Shown piece by piece: positions 41,365-42,323 of a stretch of 42,323 bases of DNA. The notes below the pieces were generated by a model. That model worked only from the letters and a program-made list of their open reading frames with translations. It was not told the DNA's origin and did not search any database. Source of the DNA: Pseudonocardiaceae bacterium (GTDB lineage Bacteria > Actinomycetota > Actinomycetes > Mycobacteriales > Pseudonocardiaceae); the NCBI GenBank assembly GCA_009379845.1, contig WHSZ01000055.1:1-42323 (forward strand), in the 5' to 3' direction. The translations under genes and the position numbers were made by a program. The first letter of the stretch is position 1. Every line of letters starts with the position of its first letter.

Positions 41365-42180
41365 GTGACCGAGCGGGAAGCCGCGGCCGGTTGGGCACCA
41401 GGTAACGTTGATCTGATCACACCGAATGCGGGCCGGGTGTACGACTATTTTCTGGGCGGCGCGTGCAATTTCGCCGCGGACCGGGAATTCGCCAAGAAGG
41501 TGCTCGAGGTACTTCCGGAGGTACGGGCAGCGGCGGTACAGAATCGGGCCTTCCTGCGCAGGGCCGTGCGATTGCTCGCGGAATCCGGGGTGCGACAATT
41601 CCTCGATCTGGGTTCGGGAATTCCGACCGTGGGTAATACGCACGAGGTCGTCCAGTCGGTCATTCCGCGAGCGCGCGTGGTGTACGTGGACAACGAGGCG
41701 ATGGCCGTCGCGCACAGCGAGATGATCCTGCAGGACAACGATTGCGCCGCCGCGGTACGCGCTGATCTACGTGATCCGGATGCCGTACTCGGTTCCCCGG
41801 AAGTCGCCCGGCTACTGAATCTTGACGAGCCGGTGGCGATACTGATGGTCGCGGTGCTGCATTTCGTGTCCGATGTGGAGGATCCGGTCGGGATCGTCGG
41901 CAAGTATCGGGAGGCCTTGGCGCCGGGTAGCTACCTACTGATTTCACACGCCACGAGCGACGATTTGCCGGGATCCAATCCGGTCGGCGCGATGTACGAC
42001 AGGACAACGACCCCGGCGTCGCTGCGATCCCGCGCGCGAGTCACCGAGTTGTTCAATGGCTGGGAACTGGTCGACCCGGGAGTGGTGTACACATCGCAAT
42101 GGCGTCCCGAGGCGCCAGAAGACGTGGCACAGCGGCCAGAAAGTGCACTCGCTTACGCGGGTATGGCACGTAAGCCTTAA
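41365..42180 (+). CDS. SAM-dependent methyltransferase, DUF574/Methyltransf_19 family (second copy)
   Basis: GTG 41365 (MTEREAAAGWAPGNVDLITP) lies four bases after the first copy's stop; the longer open frame upstream overlaps that gene and is rejected. The 271-residue product carries AGRVYDYFLGGACNFAADRE, RAFLRRAVRLLAESGVRQFL, LDLGSGIPTVGNTHEVVQ, VVYVDNEAMAVAHSEMILQD and GWELVDPGVVYTSQWRP, aligning block for block with the first copy at equal length. The differences are spread evenly, so this is an old tandem duplication rather than a recent one. The two may act as a heterodimer or on related substrates. Confidence 0.9.
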   Translation: MTEREAAAGWAPGNVDLITPNAGRVYDYFLGGACNFAADREFAKKVLEVLPEVRAAAVQNRAFLRRAVRLLAESGVRQFLDLGSGIPTVGNTHEVVQSVIPRARVVYVDNEAMAVAHSEMILQDNDCAAAVRADLRDPDAVLGSPEVARLLNLDEPVAILMVAVLHFVSDVEDPVGIVGKYREALAPGSYLLISHATSDDLPGSNPVGAMYDRTTTPASLRSRARVTELFNGWELVDPGVVYTSQWRPEAPEDVAQRPESALAYAGMARKP

Positions 42181-42323
42181 GCCTTTGTGGGGTTCGGGGT
42201 GGTGCGGGCTCCGGCCAGTGATGGGGTGTGGGGTGCGCGGAGGGTAATGGTGTCGCTTCTCGGGTGTCCAGGGCGCCTGTCGGCGTCGCTGCGCGACGAA
42301 CCCCGCCGGTGGCGGGGTCGTCC
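42181..42323 (+). other. non-coding end of window: G-rich tract and hairpin
   Basis: No gene is visible. A G-rich run from 42187 to 42243 contains five or more GGG/GGGG runs with some long loops. CCCCGCC-GGT-GGCGGGG (42301-42317) is a perfect stem suited to a terminator for the methyltransferase pair, and CGTCG/CGACG lies just before it. era, which follows this block in mycobacteria, is not present before the window ends. Confidence 0.6.

Overview
This is a GC-rich actinobacterial chromosome segment, most likely from the family Pseudonocardiaceae (Amycolatopsis or a relative). The pointers are a mycothiol-dependent formaldehyde dehydrogenase, an ESX/EspG-type gene, many GTG starts and overlapping stop/start codons, an LAxTG-type surface protein, and gene blocks in the same order as in Mycobacterium (rsfS-gpgP-octT-degV-comEA-comEC-holA-rpsT; sir-cysH; hemW-hrcA-dnaJ2-rsmE-phoH-ybeY-CNNM). 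It is ordinary core chromosome rather than a mobile island. No rRNA, tRNA, CRISPR array, transposase or phage gene was found.

Layout. 0-1.1 kb: end of a PPE-like ESX gene that appears frameshifted, then espG. 1.2-7.3 kb: a forward run of overlapping genes for ribosome silencing, glucosylglycerate-type chemistry, DegV, and DNA uptake (comEA/comEC). 7.4-10.8 kb: thrC read leftwards behind a clear SAM-I riboswitch, then holA, rpsT and a DUF2203 gene. 11-14.3 kb: mycothiol-dependent formaldehyde detoxification (mscR plus a metallo-hydrolase), then a ykkC/guanidine-I riboswitch in front of an EamA-family exporter. 14.3-18.4 kb: exonuclease III, DUF309, a methyltransferase and lepA. 18.6-24.6 kb: a sortase-anchored thioester adhesin, assorted oxidoreductases and hydrolases, and a barstar gene whose expected RNase partner seems reduced to a 51-residue remnant. 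24.7-30.5 kb: a complete leftward sulfate-assimilation operon (sir, zinc-ribbon microprotein, cysH, cysD, cysN, sirohydrochlorin chelatase) behind a short Cys-containing leader peptide and hairpin. 30.6-40.4 kb: hemW, a BASS transporter, hrcA-dnaJ2-rsmE, a hairpin-rich 450-bp gap, then HIT-phoH-ybeY-CNNM-deaminase-like. 40.5-42.2 kb: two tandem SAM-methyltransferase paralogues where era follows in mycobacteria.

How it works together. The sulfur genes form one pathway: CysDN makes APS, an Fe-S type CysH reduces it to sulfite, Sir makes sulfide, and the chelatase supplies siroheme iron. The leader peptide would tie expression to cysteine supply. The SAM riboswitch on thrC ties the threonine/methionine branch point to SAM. 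mscR and the metallo-hydrolase form a formaldehyde-to-formate route. The ykkC RNA suggests that the EamA protein exports guanidine or a related compound. The most interesting signals are the non-coding ones: two riboswitches, one leader-peptide attenuator, one near-perfect 27-bp palindrome, and the hairpin island before the HIT gene.
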